IMG/VR virus record: IMGVR_UViG_3300050821_000536
Coordinates: 1-45,371 of that record
Length of the DNA stretch: 45,371 bases
Direction: 5' to 3' (one strand)
DNA from: a virus
The position numbers and the translations under genes are program-made. Within the stretch, counting starts at the first letter, position 1; each line of letters starts with the position of its first letter. This document shows, piece by piece, positions 26,100-33,537 of the stretch. Below the pieces are notes generated by a model. That model saw only the letters and a program-made list of their open reading frames with translations, searched no databases and had not been told where the DNA came from.

Positions 26100-27054
26100 T
26101 GTCAGCCAGTCTAGCACCTTCGAGCGCCGCGTCAAACTGATTTGCAACCAATTTAAGTTGGTCTTTACCAACATCTTCGCGTGCCATGTCGCGCTTCCAT
26201 TGCTTCATGTCAACAACGCCTTCAATTTCCTTCTTTACAATGGCGGCAAGAACTTTCGGTTCCAAGGCGTCAAGCTCCCATGACTTGTCACCGAACTTTT
26301 TGTGATAGTCTTCAAAGCGCGAATCAGATTCCTTGGCGGGATTAGGCGGCGGATTATATTTCTTCACCTGATTCATATTGAGCGCCAAGCGGCGCACATC
26401 AACATTAGCACCGAACAAAGCAAAGCGTTCGCCAATGTCGCGGGTCATATCAATGCCGCTTGGGTCGTGATCACCGAAATGCAAAACAATGCACTCCTTG
26501 CCTTCCATGCGCTGAAAGCGTCGCGCCGCTGACCAGCATTCGCTGTCTGATACATAACCGCGACAGGAAAAGAACGGCAGGCGCATCAATTCGGCTGCAC
26601 GTTCAAAGACACCAATAAGCGCGTCCTTTTCAAACCATATTTCAACATAGCTTGGTTGATCTTTCCAAAGGTCAACTTGGAACTGATTGGCGCAACTGTC
26701 GATAATGGCGCTTGGGTCTTCCCAAGTTGATTCTTTGCGCAGGTAACGGGTTCTATCCACAATCGCAAGCCAGTCAATCAGGCCAGCACGGCGACCGTTA
26801 GAGATAATGACACCAAACTTATCATAGTTCTTCTGCGTGTTCTTTGTGTCAGGGTCTAATCCCATCTTTTCGTTATAGGCACGGTCAATCCATTCTTCAG
26901 GGAACAAATCCCGCGCAATAAATTGGTAATATAGTTGCCGCAAAGTCAGGTCAAAGTTGTCCGCTGCGTATTCTTCAATGACTTTGTTTGCTGACTGAAT
27001 GATACCAAGCGCACGAGTGCGAAAGGCAATGTCAATGTATTTGATTTTACTCAT
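26089..27054 (-). CDS. Spo11/Topo VI-A-like 'mini-A' protein with Toprim domain, 321 aa
   Basis: Combines two hallmarks of the Spo11 / topoisomerase VI A family. A Tyr-Tyr motif in a winged-helix-like context, LTLRQLYYQF (Tyr42/43), resembles the RDIYY catalytic site. The C-terminal Toprim domain has Glu142 (WFEKDAL) and Asp195/Asp197 in FGDHDPSGID. Standalone short A-subunit relatives are known from mobile elements as Topo mini-A, with biochemical role unclear. No B subunit is encoded in this window. It overlaps small genes on both sides. It could nick or break DNA in replication or packaging, which is an inference. Confidence 0.78.
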   Translation of the reverse strand: MSKIKYIDIAFRTRALGIIQSANKVIEEYAADNFDLTLRQLYYQFIARDLFPEEWIDRAYNEKMGLDPDTKNTQKNYDKFGVIISNGRRAGLIDWLAIVDRTRYLRKESTWEDPSAIIDSCANQFQVDLWKDQPSYVEIWFEKDALIGVFERAAELMRLPFFSCRGYVSDSECWSAARRFQRMEGKECIVLHFGDHDPSGIDMTRDIGERFALFGANVDVRRLALNMNQVKKYNPPPNPAKESDSRFEDYHKKFGDKSWELDALEPKVLAAIVKKEIEGVVDMKQWKRDMAREDVGKDQLKLVANQFDAALEGARLADNEN

Positions 27055-27262
27055 TTGGTTTCTTGATTATAGGTTTAAGTCCTTCAACCTTGGCAATAGC
27101 GCCAACGATTGCATAAAAATTCTTTGTCTTGAAGCGAATCCGTTGACCTTTATCAGTCGTTTTGACCGCTGTTATCTTGTTATTGCTTGTGCAATGCGTG
27201 ATTTTCCATTGTGGAAACTGGTTGCGCAGGGCCGCAAGCGCATGTGTTAGGGTATAACTCAT
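27047..27262 (-). CDS. small basic hypothetical protein, 71 aa
   Basis: A Lys/Thr-rich short protein with a probable three-strand fold (WKITHCTSNNKITAVKTTD) and a C-terminal Lys cluster. It overlaps the deformylase gene and the mini-A gene, so it is in the same operon. No family was recognised. Confidence 0.6.
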   Translation of the reverse strand: MSYTLTHALAALRNQFPQWKITHCTSNNKITAVKTTDKGQRIRFKTKNFYAIVGAIAKVEGLKPIIKKPNE

Positions 27263-27699
27263 GGGAATATGTTTATACCGTTCAAATGGTCAATTTCATG
27301 TTGGAAGATTCGCGCAACGCGGCCTTCTAATTTGCGCCCGTAGCCTTTACCTTTTTCGTCTGTCCAATCGGCTACAATCCAAGCGCGTCGTTTGACACCG
27401 ACAGTGAAGCCGGGTTTTGAAAGGCAACCTTCAATGCCCGTTTCAAGTTCCTCTGAATGCATCCCAATGGAAGGATTGACACAGGTCATGGGAATGCCGT
27501 GAGGTGCGAACACAAAGAAGCGCCACAGGATGCCGACTTGCGGCGCTGCCAAGCCAACACCTGATATACCATTGCGCGGCTCACGCATAATGGCATTCAT
27601 CTGCTTATAATATGGCTTAACCTGTGTCTCTATATCGGTGACAGGCTCACAACGCTTGCGCAACAGAGCCGAATCAAACGGTTCAAGTTTTAGATTCAT
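27259..27699 (-). CDS. def: peptide deformylase, 146 aa
   Basis: A metallo-hydrolase that removes the N-formyl group from new proteins. All three family motifs are intact: GVGLAAPQ (47-54), EGCLS (90-94, metal ligand Cys92) and HEIDH (134-138, ligands His134 and His138 with catalytic Glu135). The protein is shorter than most bacterial deformylases (about 165-190 residues), lacking much of the C-terminal helix, as is usual for phage forms. It may maintain processing of phage proteins late in infection. It is in an ATGA-linked run of small genes. Confidence 0.93.
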   Translation of the reverse strand: MNLKLEPFDSALLRKRCEPVTDIETQVKPYYKQMNAIMREPRNGISGVGLAAPQVGILWRFFVFAPHGIPMTCVNPSIGMHSEELETGIEGCLSKPGFTVGVKRRAWIVADWTDEKGKGYGRKLEGRVARIFQHEIDHLNGINIFP

Positions 27700-27878
27700 G
27701 TCTTTTCGGCAAGACAGTTGGTGTTGCGGGCAAAGGCAATCTTGGCGTGAACGCGACCGCGTCCATTGGGTTTGATTTCAAACGCCCTGTCTTCTGAAAT
27801 CTTACGATAGCGTTTGGTGTCCTTTACGAAGTAAGCGCCGATGGGGAGCGCCTTGAATCTGCTTTTTTCTTGGTTCAT
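27696..27878 (-). CDS. small basic hypothetical protein, 60 aa
   Basis: A Lys/Arg-rich protein of the common small phage type with an SH3-like strand pattern (FKALPIGAYFVKDTKRYRKI). Function unknown. Its stop overlaps the deformylase start. The ATG follows AACCAGATAAA, with no Shine-Dalgarno sequence. Confidence 0.6.
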   Translation of the reverse strand: MNQEKSRFKALPIGAYFVKDTKRYRKISEDRAFEIKPNGRGRVHAKIAFARNTNCLAEKT

Positions 27879-27912
27879 TTTATCTGGTTTTTTTTTGTTT
27901 ATGGTTTACTAA

Positions 27913-28008
27913 CTAAAATAAGTAATAAAACGCGATTGCCTCAATAATCCCTATTAGAATAAGAATTAGCCATTCACGTTGATTAGGTGTAAGTTTACGT
28001 TTTCGCAT
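27913..28008 (-). CDS. 31-aa single-pass membrane peptide
   Basis: The ATG at 28008 opens a short frame: a basic N-terminus (MRKRKLTPNQREW) and one hydrophobic helix (LILILIGIIEAIAFYYLF), then TAG. The frame stays open upstream, and an ATG at 28053 would give 46 residues. The product looks like a real small membrane protein, possibly a lysis or exclusion factor. The stop is 34 bases before the next gene. Confidence 0.5.
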   Translation of the reverse strand: MRKRKLTPNQREWLILILIGIIEAIAFYYLF

Positions 28009-28078
28009 GGGTTGCTTTGGATAGCTGGTTATATGAAAGCATTGGGTGCGCATGACGCAGCCCAAAACACTATAGTAT

Positions 28079-28540
28079 TTAAGGCAAGCCCAAAATACTA
28101 TCCATACGCTGTTTGAAATAAACCCCAAACAGTTCAAGCGATATATCCACAATGCCAATTGAATAAACGGTACATCCATTGATGGGGTCGAAGCACGCGC
28201 CGCCCATACGAACGCGCCATTGAACATTATTACGCTTGTAGAATAGCACCGGAGTTTGGGAAGTGTTGGCCTGCTTGACGCATTGCTTCCACCAAGCCTC
28301 TAGCGCGAACGTTTCACACCATTTAACTTCAGCGGCTAGCCAGCGGATAGCTTTTGCTTCACCAAATTGATCGGTGGCAATAATATCGCTACCCCCGCGG
28401 TCAGTTTGTAGTTGGTTTCTCTGAAGAATTGGTGCTTCTTTACGAAAGTTACCGAATACTTCGTTAACTATTGGTTGCAAAAACGCTATGATTTCGCGTT
28501 CGCCTCTTTGACCTTTATCCCTTGATTTATTACCACTCAT
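28079..28540 (-). CDS. Holliday junction resolvase-like PD-(D/E)XK nuclease, 153 aa
   Basis: Opens with KSRDKGQRGERE, as archaeal-type resolvases and related phage enzymes do. Probable catalytic residues are Glu14, Asp52 (GGSDI) and Glu71-Val-Lys73 (LAAEVKW). The spacing fits a PD-(D/E)XK nuclease. The C-terminal half contains a Trp/Lys helix (AWWKQCVKQA). Likely role: resolving branched DNA before packaging, consistent with its position upstream of terS. It overlaps the preceding small gene. Confidence 0.8.
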   Translation of the reverse strand: MSGNKSRDKGQRGEREIIAFLQPIVNEVFGNFRKEAPILQRNQLQTDRGGSDIIATDQFGEAKAIRWLAAEVKWCETFALEAWWKQCVKQANTSQTPVLFYKRNNVQWRVRMGGACFDPINGCTVYSIGIVDISLELFGVYFKQRMDSILGLP

Positions 28541-28769
28541 TTTGTGTGTTTCCTTTATATGGTACGGTTAAGTTAATCTTGTAATAATGCCTGTTCAATC
28601 CAAATTTGGTGCAAATATTCTCCGCTTCCTGAAGCAAAGCCTGCGTGTCCTGAGTATCCACAGTTACGGCTTCAAGTTCGTAGAAGTCGGTGTTGTGAAA
28701 TCCGCTTGGGCCAATCACAATTCGGGCTTCTTTGAAGTTTGCGTAATAACTATTGCAAATTGATTTCAT
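28530..28769 (-). CDS. small hypothetical protein, 79 aa
   Basis: A mixed alpha/beta protein with a helix of the form DTQALLQEAENICTKF. It is the first gene after the noncoding region at 28.8-29.1 kb, so transcription of the downstream group may start just before it. The bases upstream include GAAGGGAAAGGGAAATTG, which is purine-rich but not a clear Shine-Dalgarno sequence. No family was recognised. Confidence 0.6.
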   Translation of the reverse strand: MKSICNSYYANFKEARIVIGPSGFHNTDFYELEAVTVDTQDTQALLQEAENICTKFGLNRHYYKINLTVPYKGNTQNEW

Positions 28770-29097
28770 TAAAACAATTTCCCTTTCCCTTCAAAATTCC
28801 CCCGAACTTTTAACACCTCTCTATACTATATAAAACATATAAAAATATATATGAAGGGAATGAAGGGAATGATGTAATTAGGGGAGGCTGTTTTAAGGGG
28901 GAGCCGGGGAGGGAGGGGGAGGGGAGGCCAAAACCGTGTTTTTGTTCCCTTCCGTTTTGTAAGTTGTTCATTTGATTTGTTTTAAGTGATATATAAACCG
29001 GGGAATTTTCGATTTCCCTTTTACACGCCAAATTTGTAAGTAATTGAAAATAAATTAGTTAAATACGATTGTACCGTAATTCCCTCGTGTTTTTCCG
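28770..29097. other. 328-bp noncoding region, possible origin or control region
   Basis: No convincing gene lies here. A 73-codon minus-strand frame (28810-29031) has skewed Pro/Ser composition caused by the C-rich strand and is not called. The region contains an AT-rich stretch (about 28820-28856), a direct repeat of GAAGGGAAT (about 28855-28872), and a G-rich block at 28881-28928. An AT-rich unwinding segment next to G-runs, beside the primase-polymerase gene, would suit a replication origin or promoter/terminator region. None of these roles is proven. Confidence 0.5.
28897..28924 (+). other. putative G-quadruplex motif
   Basis: Five G-runs of 3-5 bases (28897-28901, 28906-28909, 28911-28913, 28915-28919, 28921-28924) are separated by loops of 4, 1, 1 and 1 bases on the plus strand. 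That is enough for a stable intramolecular G-quadruplex. It lies in the noncoding region between the primase gene and the small gene block and would be C-rich in the leftward transcript. Confidence 0.7.
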
Positions 29098-31383
29098 TCA
29101 AATATTCCGCCAGTTTGAACCGAGAATATATAGCGGAGTATTAATACCAAATGGGGCGATTGTCTGTGCGGGGTGTAACTTTACGATTTCGCCCGCTTCA
29201 CACAACGAATTGAGGATTGAAGCCAGCGCCGCGTTTGCCCCGCGCCTGTCGCTTGTGAAGCTGGCAAGGCCGCGCAACCTGCGTCGCAGGAATCCAAAGG
29301 GAACAATGGCTTCGTTCGCTATTGATTCGGGCACCTGATAGCGTTTGCGCTCTGAATGGCTGAGTTCAAGGTAATCAATGATTGCGCGTCTAACATCCGA
29401 TTCCATGCGCAAATCTCCGCTACCGATTTCACCGGCAACAAACTTGGCCAGCAACTTTGTAATGTCCCGCGTTACTACTTTGATTGACCACAATGCGCAT
29501 TCCCTGTCGATAATCGGCTGATGTGCGTTGTTGCCAACGGCAATCAGCGCCGCAAGCTTCAGCGCCTTCAAGTGGGCGCGATTCCAAAGCTGCAAGATAA
29601 CGTCCTGATTGGCTTGGCGCATTTCGCGGTCAACATGCGTGTCAAAGTCATCAAGGACAATCTTTGCATCTGCATTTATTTGCACCGGACAGAAAGTGTT
29701 GTTTTGCTGCGTGGCCAATGAGACCATTAAAAATTCAATGAAACGATTGACCAAGGCTTCGCTCGGTGGCTGAAAAGGATTTGGATTCCTAGCAGGACGC
29801 GGCCCATTATACTCAAAAATCGAAAACCTAGGCAACAGCCCTGCGCTAATGGCGCTGCTGTTCACGCCTTGATAGAAGCTTTCGGGCGTGGATTCACCTA
29901 AGATAGTAACGTTTGGAGCCTGCACAATTTTGGTGTTCTTATCCGATTCGCTGTAAACGGATGAACGCAAAATTTTGCTGTGCCCGCTTTTTGCATATAG
30001 GTCTAACAAGGCTTTCTTCAGCATGACATGGGCGCTTGAAGCTTTTTCATCGCAAATGTCTTTGAGAGTTAGACCGAACTCTCCAAGCACGGAAACAAAG
30101 CAGGGCTGTTTGTCCAAGACGCGGACTAGGGCTTGCCCGGATGCGAAGGCCGCAGGGCCGACAAATTGGTCAACCATTGGCACTTGATTGCGCACGGCTG
30201 ATATAAGCGCATCAATGCCCGTTGCCGCGCCTTCCTTCCCGCTGCCTGTCTTGGCTAAGATAACCAAATATTGATTAAGCCCAAGGCCGCTAATGTTGTA
30301 TGATCTACCCACTACACCCGCCGTGAGTGCAATGGCTGTGGCAAGTGCGATTTCGGGAACCGGCCTGATTGCGCTTTCAAAGATGTAACGGGCAAGCTCA
30401 CCGACAAAGCCAGTTGGCGGTTCAATTGTTTCTTCAGCCTTTCCACTGTCAATTGATAACTCTTCACCTGTCTCTGCGCCGTTTTTGCCGCCTGACGAAT
30501 TTCCCGCAATTGTTTCCGTAGTGTCTTGGAGTCCATTTTGACTTTTATTTTCAAATCGGTGTTCATTGTATTTTGGTTGTGTTTTTAATAACGCTGAAAA
30601 ATCCACTAGCGGCATTTCTGCGCCGCGTATCTTCTGCAAAGCCCGGTCAAGATATTTGTCGTTCTTCGTGGCCTTGTCCCGCTTGCCCAATTCGCTGAAA
30701 CGAAAAATGCGCCGCACCTGTTCATTATCTTGGGTGTAAAAGCAGAGCATGGAAAGCAAGGCAAAGTCCGCTTCAGATTGGCTTTCATATTTCCCCTGCC
30801 AATTGCCTGCCCACAACATGAGAAAATTGCCGCTGTTGGCGGCGCTGCCTGCCATGTTGTAAATCTGTTCATCGGTCAAACTGCCGTTTACTTGGACAAG
30901 CTCTGCCTTTACGCTCTTGTTCATTTCCTCAAAGAGTGAATCAAGCAGGCTTTGTTGCTCAGTGATGGGAAGTTGATTCAGCACATTGCCGGTGCAAATC
31001 ATATAGCGGCTGTCTGAATACACTTCCACTTTGTCCCGCCTGACGCCTTGGGGGATGCTGCCTTTGACTATAATGTGAACACCTTTTCCGCTTTGGCTTA
31101 CTTCGCTGTAACTTTCAAACGCCTTGGCAATCTTGCTGTGCCGTTCAATTTGGACTTCGTTAAGTGGTTCATCCAAATCAATAATTGAATAAGGGCCGTT
31201 GCGCTTCAAGACAAAGCCAATGTGTTTATAACCTGTCTTGCGGGCTTCCTCAAACGTGCCCCATGTATCCGGGTCCGTTACGTCCGCCGCCTGCCCTGTC
31301 CTTGGATTCAGGGGCAGCTTGTTTGGCCCTGCACAAACCCATTGACGGAGTTGTTGCAACTCAAATGGTATATTATGTAACAT
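29098..31383 (-). CDS. primase-polymerase / helicase fusion, 761 aa
   Basis: The N-terminal part resembles the archaeo-eukaryotic primase fold of phage NrS-1-type polymerases. The metal-binding motif is IIDLD (Asp69/Asp71), followed by SGKGVH (98-103) and YSDSRYMICTG (122-132). Residues about 168-255 match the helix-bundle domain that follows it in NrS-1-like proteins. After a polar linker (about 260-320) comes a helicase-like ATPase with Walker A AKTGSGKEGA (377-386) and a DUF3987-like body. Likely role: primer synthesis and DNA unwinding at the phage fork. It starts 3 bases after a small helix-turn-helix gene. Confidence 0.85.
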   Translation of the reverse strand: MLHNIPFELQQLRQWVCAGPNKLPLNPRTGQAADVTDPDTWGTFEEARKTGYKHIGFVLKRNGPYSIIDLDEPLNEVQIERHSKIAKAFESYSEVSQSGKGVHIIVKGSIPQGVRRDKVEVYSDSRYMICTGNVLNQLPITEQQSLLDSLFEEMNKSVKAELVQVNGSLTDEQIYNMAGSAANSGNFLMLWAGNWQGKYESQSEADFALLSMLCFYTQDNEQVRRIFRFSELGKRDKATKNDKYLDRALQKIRGAEMPLVDFSALLKTQPKYNEHRFENKSQNGLQDTTETIAGNSSGGKNGAETGEELSIDSGKAEETIEPPTGFVGELARYIFESAIRPVPEIALATAIALTAGVVGRSYNISGLGLNQYLVILAKTGSGKEGAATGIDALISAVRNQVPMVDQFVGPAAFASGQALVRVLDKQPCFVSVLGEFGLTLKDICDEKASSAHVMLKKALLDLYAKSGHSKILRSSVYSESDKNTKIVQAPNVTILGESTPESFYQGVNSSAISAGLLPRFSIFEYNGPRPARNPNPFQPPSEALVNRFIEFLMVSLATQQNNTFCPVQINADAKIVLDDFDTHVDREMRQANQDVILQLWNRAHLKALKLAALIAVGNNAHQPIIDRECALWSIKVVTRDITKLLAKFVAGEIGSGDLRMESDVRRAIIDYLELSHSERKRYQVPESIANEAIVPFGFLRRRLRGLASFTSDRRGANAALASILNSLCEAGEIVKLHPAQTIAPFGINTPLYILGSNWRNI

Positions 31384-31386
31384 GGC

Positions 31387-31596
31387 TTACAGTTTTTTGC
31401 GTGTAAGCTTTTCATATAGGTACTGAATCCGATTGACGGAGGGATTTTTTATTTTCCCCCCTGCAAACTTACGAAGCCAATAAAACGGCAAGCCTGTTTC
31501 GTTGGCGAGTTCAAGCAAGGAGCGTTGGTCTCTCGCTAGGATTGCACGGGTTTTTTGAAGCAAGGTGCCCGCTTCGTCGTAAAGTTGATTTGGCAT
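31387..31596 (-). CDS. small helix-turn-helix DNA-binding protein, 69 aa
   Basis: From the ATG at 31596 the protein is a compact XRE-like helix-turn-helix domain: helix 2-turn-helix 3 in SLLELANETGLPFYWLRKF, then a basic segment (GGKIKNPS) and a final helix. A TTG at 31638 would extend it by 14 residues. It is the first gene of the leftward unit, next to the divergent control region with a long inverted repeat, so autoregulation or control of the early units is likely. Confidence 0.75.
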   Translation of the reverse strand: MPNQLYDEAGTLLQKTRAILARDQRSLLELANETGLPFYWLRKFAGGKIKNPSVNRIQYLYEKLTRKKL

Positions 31597-31721
31597 AAAG
31601 GAAAATGACGGAATGAATTTTCTTTTATATAAAAGCAAGGGGAAAATAGTAGTGGTACTATAGTGTGAACATAATTTTCCCCTTGACGCTTTATAAATAA
31701 TAAAGTTTTACTGCCAATCCC
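31597..31721. promoter_or_regulatory. divergent control region with a 12-bp inverted repeat
   Basis: Between the leftward and rightward units. CAAGGGGAAAAT (31636-31647) is repeated inverted as ATTTTCCCCTTG (31674-31685). Between the arms lies AGTAGTGGTACTATAGTGTG, with TATAGT as a possible -10 box. TTGACG at 31684-31689 is a good -35-like hexamer for rightward transcription, but its -10 partner is unclear. Leftward, TTATGT and TACTAT (on the minus strand) have 17-base spacing. Probable operator and promoters for both early units. Confidence 0.6.
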
Positions 31722-32276
31722 ATGAAAGAAACATCATCCGTTGCGACTGTGCCGCCAACAGTTGAGACGCAAATAAAAGAGTGGCGTGAAATCGCGTCTT
31801 GGCTTGAAAAGGCCAAGCAAACCGAAATGGATTTGCGCCAAAAAATCGCAAACTATTTCTTTCCCAAACCGTCTGAAGGCGTCAATCGCGTCATCTTCCC
31901 CGGCCATGAAGTTGTTGTTGACCACAAAATCAATCGCAAGCTTGACGAAGCGCAGCTTGACCACGTTATGGCGGAAATGCCGGAAGACTTCCGCACCCTT
32001 GGCGTGCTCATTGAATATAAACCGAAGTTATGCATGAAGGGCTTTCGCATCCTGCCAGAAGCCGCGCTTGCCATCTTCTCCCAAGCTCTGACGGAAACCC
32101 CCGGTGCGCCAACGCTCGCTATAAACAACATCACAACGGCTTTTGACCCTGTCACTGCGCCCGCTGTTGTGGATAGTCCCGCCAAGCGCGGCCCACTCGT
32201 GAACAAGGAGCTTGCCAAGGAAATCAAAGCTTCCAAAGGTTCAGTTGCGAAGAAATCCAAAAAGTCAAAGAAATGA
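31722..32276 (+). CDS. hypothetical phage protein (early gene), 184 aa
   Basis: The first rightward gene. The N-terminal helix (SWLEKAKQTEMDLRQKI) and the central region with PGHEVVVDHKINRKLD resemble a conserved small phage protein often found with recombination genes. The C-terminal 40 residues are Lys/Ser-rich (SKGSVAKKSKKSKK) and probably bind nucleic acid non-specifically. The ATG lacks a Shine-Dalgarno sequence (TACTGCCAATCCC). Function unknown. Confidence 0.7.
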   Translation: MKETSSVATVPPTVETQIKEWREIASWLEKAKQTEMDLRQKIANYFFPKPSEGVNRVIFPGHEVVVDHKINRKLDEAQLDHVMAEMPEDFRTLGVLIEYKPKLCMKGFRILPEAALAIFSQALTETPGAPTLAINNITTAFDPVTAPAVVDSPAKRGPLVNKELAKEIKASKGSVAKKSKKSKK

Positions 32277-32713
32277 CCACTACAGAAGAAACCCACATGA
32301 AGATGGTTTCAACGCTGGTTAAATCTGGTGATGAAATCATTTTGAGCCTTACGCCCGCCAAGGCGCACTTGCTGCACATGAGCATTGGTGTTGCCGGGGA
32401 AGCCGGGGAACTCTTGGACGCAATCAAGAAATGGGTTATATACGGCAAACCTTTAGACAGGGAAAATGTCATTGAAGAACTTGGTGACATTGAATTTTAC
32501 CTTCAAGGCATCCGTGAAACCCTTGACATTGCCCGCGAGCACACTCTTGCCGCCAACCTGGTGAAACTGTCCAAGCGATACGGTGAAAAGCTGCGCTATA
32601 GTGACGCAGCCGCCGTTGCCCGCGCTGACAAGGTTGTTTTACCTTTCACTTCAAACGAACAAGAAGCACGCGACCAAGCCGCCGATGCTGAAGGTCAAAG
32701 ATTTTCAGATTAA
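32273..32713 (+). CDS. MazG-like nucleotide pyrophosphohydrolase, 146 aa
   Basis: Has the MazG-type four-helix core with metal-binding acidic pairs: GEAGELLDAIKKW (37-49) and VIEELGDIEFYL (62-73), followed by NLVKLSKRYGEKL. Phage MazG proteins hydrolyse (d)NTPs or, in some cases, alarmones. Here it may also clean up unusual nucleotides. A polar tail of about 30 residues follows. It starts in an ATGA overlap with the previous gene. Confidence 0.85.
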   Translation: MTTTEETHMKMVSTLVKSGDEIILSLTPAKAHLLHMSIGVAGEAGELLDAIKKWVIYGKPLDRENVIEELGDIEFYLQGIRETLDIAREHTLAANLVKLSKRYGEKLRYSDAAAVARADKVVLPFTSNEQEARDQAADAEGQRFSD

Positions 32714-32719
32714 CAATTT

Positions 32720-32804
32720 GAAGTATATTGGAACCGCGGTAGCCGAATGTTCAAAATTCTAGAATGGCACCAGAGGGTCTTAAACCAAACGCACAATATA
32801 CTTC
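32720..32804 (+). other. structured intergenic element with 11-bp outer stem
   Basis: GAAGTATATTG (32720-32730) pairs perfectly with CAATATACTTC (32794-32804). Inside are a second potential stem, GGTAGCC (32739-32745) with GGCACC (32767-32772), one base bulged, and a small GGT...ACC hairpin at 32777-32786. The element ends 13 bases before the ATG of the Sak4-like gene. It does not fold as a tRNA. It could be a 5' leader control element, a small RNA or a processing site. Confidence 0.55.
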
Positions 32805-32817
32805 TTAACAAAACATC

Positions 32818-33537
32818 ATGTCACTAAACTTCTCAACTACCGCTGAATCGGCCACCGTTGAAAACGGTATCAAGATGCTTGTCTATGCCCCGGCAGGCTA
32901 CGGCAAAACGGTCTTGACTGCCACGCTGCCAACTCCGCTGCTGCTATCTGCTGAAAGCGGCTTGCTGTCACTGCATCCTAACAATGTGGAAAAGATATTC
33001 GGTTTCCGCAAAGACATTCCGGTTATACAAATTTCATCCATCAAGGACTTTCAAGATGCGTATGAATTTTGTGCAACCTCTGCGCACGCCAAACATTTTG
33101 AATCATTTGCGCTTGATTCCATTTCCGAAATTGCGGAAGTGGTGTTAGGGAATGCCAAGCGCCAAGTCAAAGACCCGCGCCAAGCCTACGGGGAACTTGG
33201 TGAAAAAATGTCCACATTGATACGCGCTTTCCGTGACCTGAAGGGCAAACATATATACTTTGCCGCCAAGCAGGACAGGGAGAAAGACGAAACCACCGGC
33301 ATGATGCTTTATGGGCCGTCCATGCCGGGCAAACAATTAACCCGGGAAATCGCGCACTTCTTTGACGAAGTATTTGCCTTGGGTATAAACAAGACGCCTG
33401 AAGGCGTCCCATATAGATTTCTGCGCACCCGCGCAGATGTGCAATTTCAAGCCAAAGACAGGTCAGGCGCTTTGGACGAACTTGAAGAACCAAACTTGAC
33501 CAAAATCATCAGTAAAATACAAACCAGCCATGTCTGA
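32818..33537 (+). CDS. Sak4-like RecA-fold ATPase (recombination), 239 aa
   Basis: A small RecA-core ATPase of the kind called Sak4 or AAA_24 in phages, with Walker A APAGYGKT (24-31) and a Walker B-like strand FESFALDS near 100. A family segment, KHIYFAAKQDREKDETTG, follows. Sak4 proteins act in single-strand annealing recombination together with an SSB-like partner. The next gene encodes just such a DUF669 protein, overlapping by eight bases. The C-terminus is acidic. Confidence 0.8.
   Translation: MSLNFSTTAESATVENGIKMLVYAPAGYGKTVLTATLPTPLLLSAESGLLSLHPNNVEKIFGFRKDIPVIQISSIKDFQDAYEFCATSAHAKHFESFALDSISEIAEVVLGNAKRQVKDPRQAYGELGEKMSTLIRAFRDLKGKHIYFAAKQDREKDETTGMMLYGPSMPGKQLTREIAHFFDEVFALGINKTPEGVPYRFLRTRADVQFQAKDRSGALDELEEPNLTKIISKIQTSHV

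Noticed and set aside
28810-29031. 73-codon minus-strand frame in the noncoding region
   Set aside because: Its Pro/Ser-rich composition comes from the C-rich strand of the G-run block, it resembles no family, and it has no coupling to neighbours.
32720-32804. tRNA gene in the 32.7 kb gap
   Set aside because: The outer stem is 11 bp. No T-arm with GGTTCRA, no D-arm and no anticodon loop could be placed on either strand.
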